DNA of 64,000 bases from Eledone cirrhosa. Its lineage: Eukaryota > Mollusca > Cephalopoda > Octopoda > Eledonidae. A model generated the notes under the pieces. The model did not search any database. It was not told where the DNA came from and was given only the letters and a program-made list of their open reading frames with translations. The stretch spans positions 122,302,196 through 122,366,195 of the forward strand of contig OZ024742.1 in assembly GCA_964016885.1 (NCBI GenBank), read 5' to 3'. Within the stretch, counting starts at the first letter, position 1. The number at the start of each line of letters is the position of its first letter. A program made the position numbers and the translations under genes. Shown piece after piece: positions 54,356 through 64,000 of the stretch.

Positions 54356-55695
54356 GGTCCCTTTCTCACTTGCCCCGTTCCTCATCCAACATGGCCGTAT
54401 TCAGGATCGGAAGTGTAAACGTGCGAGCCTTGAGCTCGGTTTGGAAGCAGGGTCACTTGCTTAACGACCTCAGATCAATAAACATAGATATGGTGGCTAT
54501 CAGAGTGACGAGAATCTCGGAAACGCATGCTTTCGCACCTATTTTCGACGGTTACGAAGTGTACGCATCTCCGAGCCGCCCGGGAGCGGGGAATGGAGTG
54601 GTGGTGTTATTTCGGAAAGGCTTGGGTATCGCCATACGGACCATCTTCCTGGACCCAGAAGGTAAGTCAGTGGTGCTGGACGTAAGCGGCACCGAACGCA
54701 ACGCTTTCAGGCAAGTAGCCGTCTATATCCCGACAGGGACAGGATGGCCAGATTTCTTCAGATGTCTAGAGACCTTTATTGGAACGTCCCGCTCTTTAGT
54801 GTTAGTGGGCGACTGGAACGGTATCTTGGATGCACACTGGGATTGTGTGGGGCTAGTAGATAGGGGAGGAGGGTGCAAGAGCCTAACCAACCTGCCCAGA
54901 CGTTTTGAACTGTCTGAGAGGTATCGACTTGATCACCCGAATGTGCCAATGTGGACATGGACAAAGCATATCGGGTCATCCAGATGGTATTTCGATAGGG
55001 TATTCTGCAGAGAACAAGATAAGGTTAGTATAAGTTGTCCACAATTTAAATTAGTCGACTACACAGACGACAAATTTGTGATCTGTGAAATCGACATAGA
55101 CAGATTTCATAGACAAGGACCCGGTTACTGGAACCGCGTCTTTCCCGGCGCGCAAAGCCTACAGAGACCGGATTAGCGTATTAGTTAAGCGGGCTTTGAC
55201 GGGCGCGGTCATCAACAACAGGTGGTGGTTCGCCCTGAAAAGAGCAATTAAAGTAGAGTCGATTAGGTTTAGCAAAGGAGTAGTGATAGAGGAAAATAGA
55301 GTAGAGGGAGAGCTAGTCAGAAAGCTAGAAGAGGCGTTTAGGACAGGCATCGAAACCGACGTGCTTGCGGCGAGATTGGCACTCGACCAATTCTTCAATG
55401 CAAAACACGAAGGCTGCGTCGTCAGAGCAAGAACTTGTGCTCTGAAACACGAGGGGACAAAAGGCGTCCAATGGGCCCGGGTGGCAGAGGCGTCACGTGG
55501 CAACAAAGCCACAATTCGGTCTTTATCTGACCAAAACGGGCGCGTGTTGCTCGAACCCGAGCAGATGTGTGGATCTTTTCAGCAGCACTTTGCTGAACTG
55601 TTCGGGAGCAGCGGCGGGCCGGATCGGGGTATGGACTCAGTGCATACCTCGACGTACTGCCTCGGCTCTCGACGACCGCAGCACAGTGTTGCGCA
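54356..55695 (+). pseudogene. Tx1-type LINE copy 3 (EN and start of RT), diverged subfamily
   Basis: ATG at 54391: AVFRIGSVNVRALSSVWKQG. The endonuclease frame is open to 55176, with LVLVGDWNGILDAHWD, WTWTKHIGSSRWYFDRVF and YTDDKFVIC (the usual TDH is TDD). A frameshift near 55140-55190 leads to AVINNRWWFALKRAIKVESI and EGTKGVQWARVAEASRGNKA, then GGPDRGMDS. The copy stops at about 55695, before the RT core. It keeps FLDPEGKSVVLDVSG, which copy 1 has lost. The 5' flank is (TTA)n (54342-54355), but the copy starts just upstream of ORF2. Confidence 0.85.
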
Positions 55696-55935
55696 TTTTA
55701 CTTAATGGTATGAGTGCGATGCAGAATAAAAGCGGTGATATAGAGTCACCCTGAAAAATTCCACAATTAATATTAACTTCTCCAGCTTCAGGTGATTTTG
55801 TTTTTCACTATTCAAAAGGAGTGTCCTTTTCCATGTCTTCATACCGAATGACAGGAACATCCTGACAACGGGAGATATTTGGAAAATCTCTAAACATTTT
55901 TCAATCCATCTGTGTGGCAAACTATCGAATATTAT
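55696..55935 (-). pseudogene. RLE LINE RT fragment (copy 4)
   Basis: Minus strand: LPHRWIEKCLEIFQISPVVR, FLSFGMKTWKRTLLLNSEKQ and, after a frame change, a GIFQGDS.S..LF-like reading near 55770-55700. This matches the motif A to motif B region of copy 1 (FDSIPNSWILKSLDIFKISP). Both edges are abrupt: Tx1-type LINE on the left, SINE on the right. Confidence 0.75.
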
Positions 55936-56006
55936 AAAATAAAGTACCAGTAATGAACTGGGTAATTGCTGGCCTTGTGCCTAAAGTAGAAACAATTATT
56001 ATTATT
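55936..56006 (+). repeat. SINE 3' fragment
   Basis: AAAATAAAGTACCAGTAATG through GTAGAAACAATTATTATTATT; only the last third of the SINE. Confidence 0.9.
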
Positions 56007-56212
56007 AAGGGCGGTGGATTGGCAGTATCGGTAGAGGGACGGACGCGATGCTTTCCAGCATAGTTATGTCCCTTTACGATCTGAGTTCAAATCCCGCCGA
56101 GGTTGACTTTGCCTTTCATCCTTACGGGGTCAATAAAATAAAGTACCAGTAATGCACTGAGTAATTGCTGGCCTAAAGTAGAAACAATTATTATTATTAT
56201 TATTATTTTGTT
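56007..56212 (+). repeat. tRNA-derived SINE, full length
   Basis: AGGGCGGTGGATTGGCAGTA head, GAGTTCAAATCCCGCC B box, CTTACGGGGTCAATAAAATA core, GTAGAAACAATT and (ATT)n. It begins directly in the (ATT)n tail of the preceding SINE. Confidence 0.95.
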
Positions 56213-56828
56213 TTTCCTTTTCAAATGAAATTTGAAAAAAGTTAATCAGGGCATCACCGAAGAGGTAAGTGCTCGTCTTCAGCCCTTTCAAACGTGTCCA
56301 CCATACTATCGCTTTCGCCATGGCCACCAGACAGATAAAAACTGCCTGCCCTCCCAGCTAAATGAAGAGGGCGGGGCAATCCTCACGATGGACTCAGCTG
56401 ATAGCTGGATCCGTGCTACACGTGACAGCAGCTGTTCGACATAAACCCACAAGTCAGCAATTCTCGGACACTTGACGTGCTGGAGGTGCTCTCTTCCCAG
56501 CATTTTGTTGAAAGATGGGTCAGAGAAGCAAGAATGGCCCGAGTGAATGGGCCTACTCTGAGTATGTGTCTGTAAATTAAAGGTGGAAAACTGGGAGAGG
56601 ACACTTGCCCTGGTGGTCAGGATCACTGTGGCCTTTTACTGGGCTTTCTCCACAAATGTCCCTCCGAAGTCTCCCCCCCCCCCTATTGGGGAATTTTTCA
56701 TTGTTATTTTTATTACATCCTCTGTTTTTGTTTTTTACACGCAGAAATGCCCATTTGTACCGTCCTGTATTGTCCTGTACTGTCCTTAATGTCTACTTTA
56801 TGTGAACCCTTGTGGTTAATAAAGAAAA

Positions 56829-56830
<2 letters not shown>
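56213..56830 (+). mobile_element. Tx1-type LINE copy 4: 5'-truncated with internal inversion
   Basis: 56213 to about 56483 is the reverse complement of positions equivalent to 52733-53003 of copy 1 (TTAATCAGGGCATCACC, ACGTGTCCACCATACTATCG). From about 56484 the direct strand follows, equivalent to 53017-53350 (GCTCTCTTCCCAGCATTTTG to GTTAATAAAGAAAAC), ending in (ATT)n. About 15 bp are lost at the junction. The inverted part preserves Cys where copy 1 has Tyr in the C-terminal CCHC motif. Confidence 0.92.

Positions 56831-56874
<44 letters not shown>
56831..56874. repeat. (ATT)n microsatellite
   Basis: Tail of LINE copy 4, into which the SINE array begins. Confidence 0.95.
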
Positions 56875-57075
56875 GAGGCGGTGAATTGATAGTATAGGTA
56901 GAGCGTCAGACGCCATGCTTTACAGTATAGAGTTATGGCCATTTACGCTCTGTGTTCAAACTCAGCCGAGGTTAACTTTGCCTTTCATCCTTACGGGGGT
57001 CGTTAAAATAATGTACCAGTAATACACTGTGGTATAGCTGGCCATTTGCCAAAAGTAGAAACAATTATTATTATT
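56875..57075 (+). repeat. SINE array, unit 1
   Basis: GAGGCGGTGAATTGATAGTA head; degenerate B box (GTTCAAACTCAGCC); GTAGAAACAATT(ATT) end. Confidence 0.9.
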
Positions 57076-57308
57076 GAGGGCGGTGGATTGGCAGTATTGG
57101 TAGAGGGTCGGATGCCATACTTTGCAGCATAGTGTTTTGGCCCTTTATTATTTGAGTTCAAATCCCGCCGAGATTAACTTTGCCTTTCATCCTTACGGGG
57201 TGGATAAAATAAAGTACCAGTCCCGCACTAGGGTCGATTTGATCGACATTCCCCTCCCCTAAAATTGCTGTCCTTTTGCCTATATAAGAACCCATTATTA
57301 TTATTATT
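57076..57308 (+). repeat. SINE array, unit 2 (long variant)
   Basis: Contains ACCAGTCCCGCACTAGGGTC and GATTTGATCGACATTCCCCT, an extra ~30-bp block absent from the short variant, and ends in CCATT(ATT)n. Confidence 0.92.
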
Positions 57309-57511
57309 GAGGGCGGTGGATTGGCAGTATTGGTAGAGAGTCGGACGCCATGCTTTGCAGCATAGAGTTATTGCCCTTTACATTCTGATTTCAAATCCCG
57401 CTGAGGTTACTTTTCATCTTTACGGGGTCGATAAAATAAAGCATCAGTCACGCACTGGGGAAATTGCTGGCCTTGTGCCAAATGAAGAAACAAATATTAT
57501 GTTTATATTTA
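57309..57511 (+). repeat. SINE array, unit 3
   Basis: Standard head and core with a deletion of 'TGACTTTGCC' after the B box; ends AAGAAACAAATATTATG. Confidence 0.9.
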
Positions 57512-57734
57512 GTGCGGTGGATTGGCAATATCGGTTGATCGTCTGAAACAAGTTTTGTGGCATACAGTTGCGTCCCTTGAAGATGTGCTTAAATTCGCTG
57601 AGGTTAGCCCTGCGTTTCATCCTTACTTTCTAGATAACATAAATAGATAGTAACGCACCTGGGTCGATTTCATCGACTGTTCCTTCCCCCAAAGATGTTA
57701 GCCGTGTGCCGAAATCTGAAACCATTATTTATAT
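57512..57734 (+). repeat. SINE array, unit 4 (degenerate long variant)
   Basis: GTGCGGTGGATTGGCAATAT head, then strongly mutated body with CCTGGGTCGATTTCATCGAC and CCGTGTGCCGAAATCTGAAA. Confidence 0.85.
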
Positions 57735-57853
57735 GAGTTCAAATCCCGCCGAGATTAACTTTGCCTTTCATCCTTACGGGGTCGATAAAATAAAGTATCA
57801 GTAATGTACTGGGTAATTGCTGGCCTTGTGCCAAATGTAGAAACAATTATTTA
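57735..57853 (+). repeat. SINE array, unit 5 (5'-truncated)
   Basis: Starts at GAGTTCAAATCCCGCCGAG (B box) and runs to GTAGAAACAATTATTTATAT. Confidence 0.9.
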
Positions 57854-59400
57854 TATATTTATTACGTATTTATTCATTAATCCGTTACTTGTTTCTATGA
57901 TACTTATATTCGAATCTGAAGGTCAACGGAGGTGAAATGTTAAATTTATATTCAAGGAAGATACCTTCTGGTGATAGTTAGTATGATAGAATACGCTATA
58001 GCGAGGTTGGAAATAGAAATAGATGTGCTTCACACCAAATATTGTAATCAAAGGCAAGAGTAGTAGAAGACCATATGTCTAAAAATAGTACCACTTCAGA
58101 ATTGTCATTCTCTTATTATATTTATTGAACTTCAATCAAATAAATCGCTGGGTTGAGACAATGTAAGGGAAAATAATATGGAGATTTGTGTCATTGCTAG
58201 AACTTAGGAAAGTGTAGAAGAGTTCTGTTTCCATGGTTAAACTCTATTGGCGTTGATACATGTTCTTAAACTATGTGTAGGATGAGAATGTCATTGGTAT
58301 AGGAATACTATTTATCGCTATCAGCAGTTAAAGCTTTATCTGAGACAACAATTTAGATTAATTCCAAAATTAAAACAAAAATGTACGTTCACTACAATGC
58401 TCAATATTTCATTTGTTAATATATGTAATACTCGTTAATGCAGCATTTCTATTTATTTAAGAATTAATCTACCAGTTGAGCTTAAATGACGCGAACATTT
58501 TATTAATTTGCTATTTAAGAAGACGTATTAGGGACGCCAAGTGATATTAACTGACCATCTGAAATTGTGACTTCTTGGCATATTGAAACAAATAAATACT
58601 TAGGAAAATCATAGCATCAACAAATAAGAATACATAAAAAAAATATCAAGTATCTAAATTCTCCTCTTACATAATGCACAACCTGATATTGAAATCGTAT
58701 CAGGTTTAGAAATAGATTTTTGTGTTAATACGGTGAACAGGACCACCATAAATCCTGAACAAAGTATTACAGAAAAGTGAAAATTAAAATATGGGGCAGA
58801 ACGACTCGGAAAATATTTGGATTGCAGTTCCAAAACATGACGAAATATAGACAATAGATATAGCGAAAGATCACTACTGTAATTATAGAGATGCCGTTAC
58901 TGAATGCAGTGAAACAGCTTAGTCAAAGCGCTTGTGGATGGCGTGGCTTAAATGAATTTAAGATGTGAAGAATTGATAAACAGATTATATGGAGTTAGCT
59001 TCGTACCATGTTGACTCAAACTGAGAACTGCAATAAACAAATATCAAAGGTTTCGTCAAAATATTCTTTATTGAATTTTATCGAATTAATCCCCGAATAG
59101 ATTATAATGGAAATATTAGTGAACTACAGAGTTGGAATAATGACATAATAATAACGGCATGTGCAGACAAACATACATGGACTCTCTCAGTTTGTAAGAG
59201 GTTGTTATATTTAAATTAATAGGACGAATTTTATTTTTTCAATCTAAAGATTTATTTATATCTATAAATTAAAAAAAGATGATCTAGAAATATTCCCCAA
59301 ACCACTGATTTATGTCATTTAAAATGGAACAACGCTATGTGAAAAAATGCAAATGCAAAACTATTGTTTTCATTGATAATGTTACTATTATTTCAGTTTT
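57854..59400. other. No recognisable gene
   Basis: AT-rich, unique-looking DNA; short frames with no recognisable domain. Confidence 0.55.
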
Positions 59401-59404
59401 CTAA

Positions 59405-59625
59405 GGAGTACTTTAGCAAAATTGTTAGAGGGACGGTCAACATGTTTTACGGCATTTAGTTATGTTTCTTTGTTTCGATTTCAATTACCATCAAGGCTAC
59501 CTTTGTTTTGAACCCTTAAGTTGATAGGATAATGTACCAGTCATCAACTGCGGTCGAGGCAAACGACTTCCTTCTCTAACAAAATTCATGGCCTTAATAC
59601 CTAAATTAGGAACCTTTGTTTAAGT
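59405..59625 (+). repeat. Very degenerate SINE
   Basis: GTTAGAGGGACGGTCAACAT, TACGGCATTTAGTTATG, CATCAAGGCTACCTTTGTTT and AATGTACCAGTCATCAACTG follow the SINE block order of the long variant. Confidence 0.6.
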
Positions 59626-59847
59626 AGGCTAATTTTCGAACGTATTTTCACTGCGCTGTCATGCGCAAGTCTTTGCATTATAAAATGTGACCCTATAGTT
59701 TTATGTTTGCTTTTTATAGTTATCATCAAATCAAGAAAATTCAATTTTGTCAACATTCCAAGCATAGCGTATCGACAAACATGTTATCCAAAGTATCACG
59801 CAATTCTTATATGATAAAGAGTAAAATCTGTTTAACTATAGTACTGG

Positions 59848-60041
59848 TAATAATTGTTTCTACGTTAGGCATAAGGCCAGCAATTACCCAGTGTATTACT
59901 GGTACTTTATTTTATCGACCCCGTAAGGATGAAAAGCAAAGTTAACCTCGGCGGGATTTGAACTCAGAATGGCAAGGGCCGTAACTCTATGCGTCAAAGC
60001 ATGGCGTTCGACCCTCTACCAATACCGCCAAACCACCAGCT
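59848..60041 (-). repeat. tRNA-derived SINE with target duplication
   Basis: Full-length minus-strand copy: AATTGTTTCTACGTTAGGCA, TTATCGACCCCGTAAGGATG core, CGGGATTTGAACTCAG, ending ATACCGCCAAACCACC. CTGGTAATAAT occurs immediately on both sides (about 59843-59853 and 60040-60050), a target-site duplication overlapping the SINE tail. Confidence 0.92.
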
Positions 60042-60167
60042 GGTAATAATGGAAGGCATTTCTGTGCAGTAACTAGTAGAGCTATATTTTATATACTTTG
60101 TATGTGTAAAAGCTCAGATAATATACGATATTTGCTTGTATATGTTATTGTCTGTTATTATTATTAT

Positions 60168-60332
60168 TCAAGGGCGGTGGATTGGAAGTATCAGTAGAAT
60201 GTTGTACAACATACTTTGCAGTATATAGTTACGTTCCTTTACGAGGTTGATAAGATAATGTAACACACTGTGGACGATTTAATCGACTTCAACCTCCCCA
60301 CAAATAGTTGGCATTATGCCTAGATTAGAAAC
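60168..60332 (+). repeat. SINE, degenerate long variant with internal deletion
   Basis: AAGGGCGGTGGATTGGAAGT head; the B box and CCTTTCATCC block are deleted; GATTTAATCGACTTCAACCT and GAAACCATCA end remain. Preceded by (ATT)n. Confidence 0.8.
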
Positions 60333-60342
60333 CATCACTAGA

Positions 60343-60366
60343 ATTATTATTATTATTATTATTATT
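60343..60366. repeat. (ATT)n microsatellite at LINE 5' junction
   Basis: ATT repeats directly preceding LINE copy 2. Confidence 0.95.
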
Positions 60367-60582
60367 GGCGACCTACGTAGTAAATCGTATTATCGTGAGC
60401 TCCACAAAGGTTTGTTATTTTCAGTTCTTTAAAATTGCCATTTATTGGAACATTTTTATTGTTAACTGTATATAAGTGCACATACATTGTTTTCTGAAAA
60501 GGACACTCAAAAAGATTGGGGCCTTGAGCCCAAAATTAAAATTTTTATAATTATCAAACAAAAAAAATTTATTTGAAAAATC

Positions 60583-62345
60583 ATGGCCGACTCACAGTTG
60601 AACCCAGTAGCTGAGAGCCTTCCTATCAAACTAACACCTCACACCGACACCACCATTGTAAATATTACTACGTTTGCCAACACTAAAAATATAAGCAGTA
60701 GCAATATTTAAAATTTGTCTCAAGCAGACATTCATTTCCCGCCATTACCAATGACTGCAGGTGTTGAAGCCGCCACCCCCACCACCATCACAGCGACAAC
60801 AGAAACAAAAGAAAAAAATAAATTATCTCGTGATATCGAAACGAATTCAGCCAAAATGAACTCTTCCACACCGAACACCACTGACGCCACCACCACCACA
60901 ACTGAAACTAAAATTAACAATAACAAAAATAACTATAAAAACAACAGCAACAATGAAATTAAGAAAACAACACTGTCTTTTGCGAGAGTAGCAAAAAAGT
61001 GCGAAGCATTCCAGGTAACTCAGGGGGAATTAGAAGAAGCCTCAAAAATGGTAAAGAAAGATGGGTACAGCCCCCCCCCCCCCACACACACACCTAATAA
61101 AATGGAGCATCGGCGCCTATGCACCGTGTCTTATCGAACGATTAACATAAAATCGCGCCGAGTGGAACATGTGTGGGCAAAAAACCCCACAACAGACGTG
61201 GGCATCGAAATTCCCTGGCTAATGGCTGCCGTCCTCGCCGGCATGGAAGCCAACACCAAGATAATCGAAATAGCGAAAGAAAAGCAGGAGAACTGGTCCG
61301 GATCTGGGATGGAGCTCCTGATCCAAGCGGACCAAAAATGCATTAAGGAGATTCCAGAAGTAATAGATCCCACTGACGGCAGCCACCTCACCGTAATCGT
61401 CGAGGGCAGAAGACCTAGGTGTGTCGTTTGTGGTGAAGAAACACCCCTAAGGGCTTTCTTCCCTCAGGTTAAAATGTTGAGGCCACCTCTCTTACCCACC
61501 CCAGTAACTCAACCATCAACACCACCAATAGCAGCAGAAATGGTAGCAACAACTGTAGCAGCAACAACAGAAGCAACTGTAATAGCAACAACCCCAGCAA
61601 CAGTAGCAAAACCAACACCAACACCACCCAACGCGCCAGATCTAGCACCAGCGCCTACACCATCCAGCACGCGACAACCAAAACTAATGCCTGTGGAGGA
61701 TTTTCCACTCCCCGACTTATCGCAACTAGAGACAGATTGTGACGACGAGGATTGGGAAACGGTATCATGAAAAAAGAAAAAAAGAAAAAAAGAAAGAGAT
61801 GCCAAAAAAGAAAAAAAATCCCCTTCCTTCCTTCTGCAAAAACAAAATACAGAGGGAAACAAATAAACTATCAAACAAAACAGTTAGGACAGCTATGCCA
61901 CCATCCACACCAGCATCACCAACCCCATCACCACAAACATCAACACCATCACCATCATTAACCCCAACACCACCATCACCAACACCACAAAGTCACCAAA
62001 AGGCGAAACAGAAACAAACCCACAACAAACGCAAACAAAACAAAATGACCAAAACGATACACACTACAGAGCAATAAATTTGAACAACAACCAATTATTA
62101 CACTACATCCAACACAACGTCAACTTCACAGAAAAAGACTACACAACAATCCAAAAGTTCACACCACTTCCGCACATACAAATCACTCGCATCATACAGA
62201 AAACGTACACGACACTAAAAAAAAATTCTCCAAAGACATCGGATATTTCCGACAAGCACTCTCCAGGAGGATTTATAACGACATCCTTCCGGGGGAGGCA
62301 AGAAGCAGTGAAAAGGATGGAGAAACCATCCTTCCTTTACGAGAA
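60583..62345 (+). pseudogene. Tx1-type LINE ORF1, copy 2
   Basis: ATG at 60583: ADSQLNPVAESLPIKLTPHT. A T-to-A change makes a stop just before LSQADIHFPPLPMTAG. From there 350 codons are open to 61770: TLSFARVAKKCEAFQVTQGE, MEHRRLCTVSYRTINIKSRR, then a deletion between RRVE and HVWAK and another that removes about 50 residues present in copy 1, then EKQENWSGSGMELLIQ. The knuckle reads CVVCGEETPLRAFF: His is Pro and the last Cys is Phe, so zinc binding is lost. A stop after WETVS and A-run frameshifts separate the C-terminal tail (about 61770-62345). Confidence 0.85.
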
Positions 62346-62385
62346 GTAAGGTAAGTGGTCTTTTCCATCTTTACCACTCCATTTC

Positions 62386-64000
62386 CTCACTCAGAATAGG
62401 CAGCATAAATGCGCGTGGCTTGGGGTCGTCATGGAAGCAGGGCCACCTGCTCAACGACCTCAGGTCACTAAACATAGATGTAGTGACCATTAGCGAGACC
62501 AGAATCTCCGAAGCACGGGCCTTCGCACCGATCTTCGGCGACTACGATGTGTACGCAGCTCCCAGCCGTCCGGGATCGGGGAGAGGTGTTGCTGCGCTTT
62601 TTCGGAGAGGTTTGGATCTTGCCATAAAGGCCATCTTCCTGGACCCAGAGGGTAAGATGGTGATGCTGGACGTGACCAGCGGAGACGGGCAAGCTTTCAG
62701 GCTAGTGGTTGTCTATGCCCCGGTAGGAGCAGGGCGACCTATTTTCTTCCGGCGTCTGGAGACCTTTCTTGGAACGTCCCGTACTTAAGTGTTAGTGGGC
62801 GACTGGAACGGGATCTTAGATGCACGCTGGGACTGTGTGGGTATTAGCGGATAGGGGAGGAGGGTGCAAGAGCCTCACCAACCTGCTCAGGCGTTTTGAA
62901 CTGTCTAACAGGTACCGATTGGATTTCCCGAATGTGCCAATGTGGACTTGGACAAATCGCATAGGGTCATCCAGATCATATCTAGACAGAGTATTTTGTA
63001 GGGAAATAGATAGGTCTAGCATAGGCTATCCACAATTCAAGATAGTCAGCTACACGGACCACAAATTCGTGATCTGTGTGCTTGAATTAGATAGGCTTCA
63101 TAGACGAGGACTCGGCTACTGGAAGCTAACTGCGTCCTTACCAGCGAGCAAGGCCTACAGAGACCGGATTAGCGAACTAGTTAAGCGGGCGTTGACGGGG
63201 GCCATCGTCAAAAACAACTGGTGGTTGCTCTGAAAAGAGCGATTAGAATAGAGTCCATTAGGTTTAGTAAGGGTTTAGCAATAGAGCAAAATAGAGCAGA
63301 GGGAGAACTAGTTAGAAAATTACACGAGGCGCATAGCAAAGGCATCACGACCGACGTACTTGCGGCGAAATTTGCCCTTGACCAATTCTTCAATGCAAAG
63401 CACGAAGGCTGCGTTGTCAGAGCTAGGGTGCGTGCTCTCAGACACGAGGGGAGGAAAGCCGTTCAATAGGGCCGAGTGGAGGAGGCGCGTTGTGGCAACA
63501 AAGCCACGATCCGGTCTTTGGTGGCGCACGACGGGCGCATGCTACTCGATCCCGGGCAAATATGTGAAGCTTTTCAGCGACACTTCGCACTGCTGTTCGG
63601 GGCTAGCGGCGGGACGGATCGAGGGATGGAGTTTAGTGTCTACCTCGACGGACTGCCGCGGTTCTCGGCCACTGAAGCGGAGTGTTGCGAAAAGCCTATA
63701 ACAGCCACTGAAGTACGGGAGGCAATGACTGGCTGCACAAGGGGTACATCTCCTGGTTTGGATGGTCTGCCCTATGAACTTTACGTACAGATGCCAGACT
63801 TGTTCGGAGGCCTCTTGGCGGACGTCTACTACAACTGGCAACATAACAGGAGAATTCCCAGCTCTGTGAGCCGAGGAGCGGTGGCGCTGCTGAGAAAAGA
63901 TCCTACCAAGTGGGATAACATAGTTCAAGATTTTGGCCAAGGTGCTAGCAAAGAGGTTGGCGCTTGTCATTGGTGATCTGGTGTGAGAGGCGCAGACATG
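62386..64000 (+). pseudogene. Tx1-type LINE ORF2, copy 2 (partial)
   Basis: The region equivalent to the copy 1 start codon is deleted (CCATTTCCTCACTC versus CAACATGACCTCACTC). LRIGSINARG... runs open to 62788, where SRT-stop replaces SRSLVLVGDW by point changes. A 1-bp insertion near 62845 and a 1-bp deletion near 63227 shift the frame, TAG replaces Trp codon TGG at about 63468, and a ~36-bp deletion near 63922 removes part of the FRPISLLNT block. EN motifs WTWTNRIGSSRSYLDRVF and YTDHKFVIC persist. It keeps the DPEGKMVMLD segment missing in copy 1. Confidence 0.87.

Larger units (their letters stand above)
60367..64000 (+). mobile_element. Tx1-type LINE copy 2 (5' complete, cut by window end)
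   Basis: Begins GGCGACCTACGTAGTAAATC after (ATT)n exactly as copy 1. ORF1 and the first part of ORF2 are present; the RT core after motif block 1 lies beyond the window. Confidence 0.92.

Noticed and set aside
56007..56100. tRNA gene from SINE heads
   Set aside because: A- and B-box-like sequences are present, but the body, core and (ATT)n tail show these are SINEs, and no cloverleaf is intact.

Overview
This window is repeat-dominated animal DNA, almost certainly from a cephalopod and most likely an octopod. The main evidence is a tRNA-derived SINE present in about fifteen whole or partial copies. It opens with a GGGCGGTGGATTGGCAGTAT-type head, carries a GTTCAAATCCC B box and a conserved CTTTCATCCTTACGGGGTCG core, and ends in GTAGAAACAATT(ATT)n; I recognise this layout from published octopus and squid SINEs. 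Very long (TA)n and (TG)n tracts also fit. I found no convincing host protein-coding gene, no rRNA and no stand-alone tRNA. Nearly every long open frame is either a microsatellite translation, poly(IY), or part of a transposable element. The window is best read as intergenic or intronic DNA that has absorbed many waves of insertions.

Layout. 1-6 kb: (TA)n tracts, an RTE LINE remnant with an inverted 5' part, three fold-back elements and two copies of a small hairpin-bearing repeat. 8.2-12.1 kb: a decayed LINE end, a second SINE family, a C-rich repeat with a hammerhead-like motif, and GC-rich interspersed repeats. 15-18.4 kb: fold-back family members and a dead Helitron helicase ending in a Helitron-like 3' hairpin. 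18.45-22.25 kb: a perfect 58-bp-arm hairpin, then a Penelope-like element (PLE) with reverse transcriptase, GIY-YIG-like endonuclease and inverted terminal repeats containing hammerhead-like motifs. 23-28 kb: a second copy of the C-rich ribozyme-like repeat, a second PLE remnant, a Tx1-type LINE 3' end, and a fold-back element split by a SINE with a clear target duplication. 29-34.2 kb: two further LINE remnants on the minus strand. 35.1-37.8 kb: a fold-back element with a SINE in one arm and a 2.15-kb TIR-flanked DNA transposon in the other. 38.0-38.8 kb: a spacer-less 294-bp palindrome. 45.2-64 kb: a dense array of LINEs and SINEs joined through (ATT)n tracts. It comprises four segments of a restriction-like-endonuclease (RLE) LINE, a near full-length Tx1-type LINE (47498-53350), a second 5'-complete copy running off the window edge, two truncated copies (one with a twin-priming inversion) and a head-to-tail SINE array.

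How the parts relate. The retrotransposon proteins (APE endonuclease plus RT in the Tx1-type LINE; RT plus CCHC plus PD-(D/E)XK-like nuclease in the RLE LINE; RT plus GIY-YIG in the PLE) would each drive target-primed reverse transcription, but every copy seen here carries stops, frameshifts or lost catalytic residues. The SINEs would depend on a LINE partner. SINE, RLE LINE and Tx1-type LINE all end in (ATT)n, and the two 5'-complete Tx1-type copies also begin directly after (ATT)n, which suggests insertion into that microsatellite. The least familiar item is the TIR-flanked element at 35607-37759. Its decayed gene belongs to an animal protein family I know only as uncharacterised, and the opposite arm of the host palindrome provides an internal empty-site control for its insertion.
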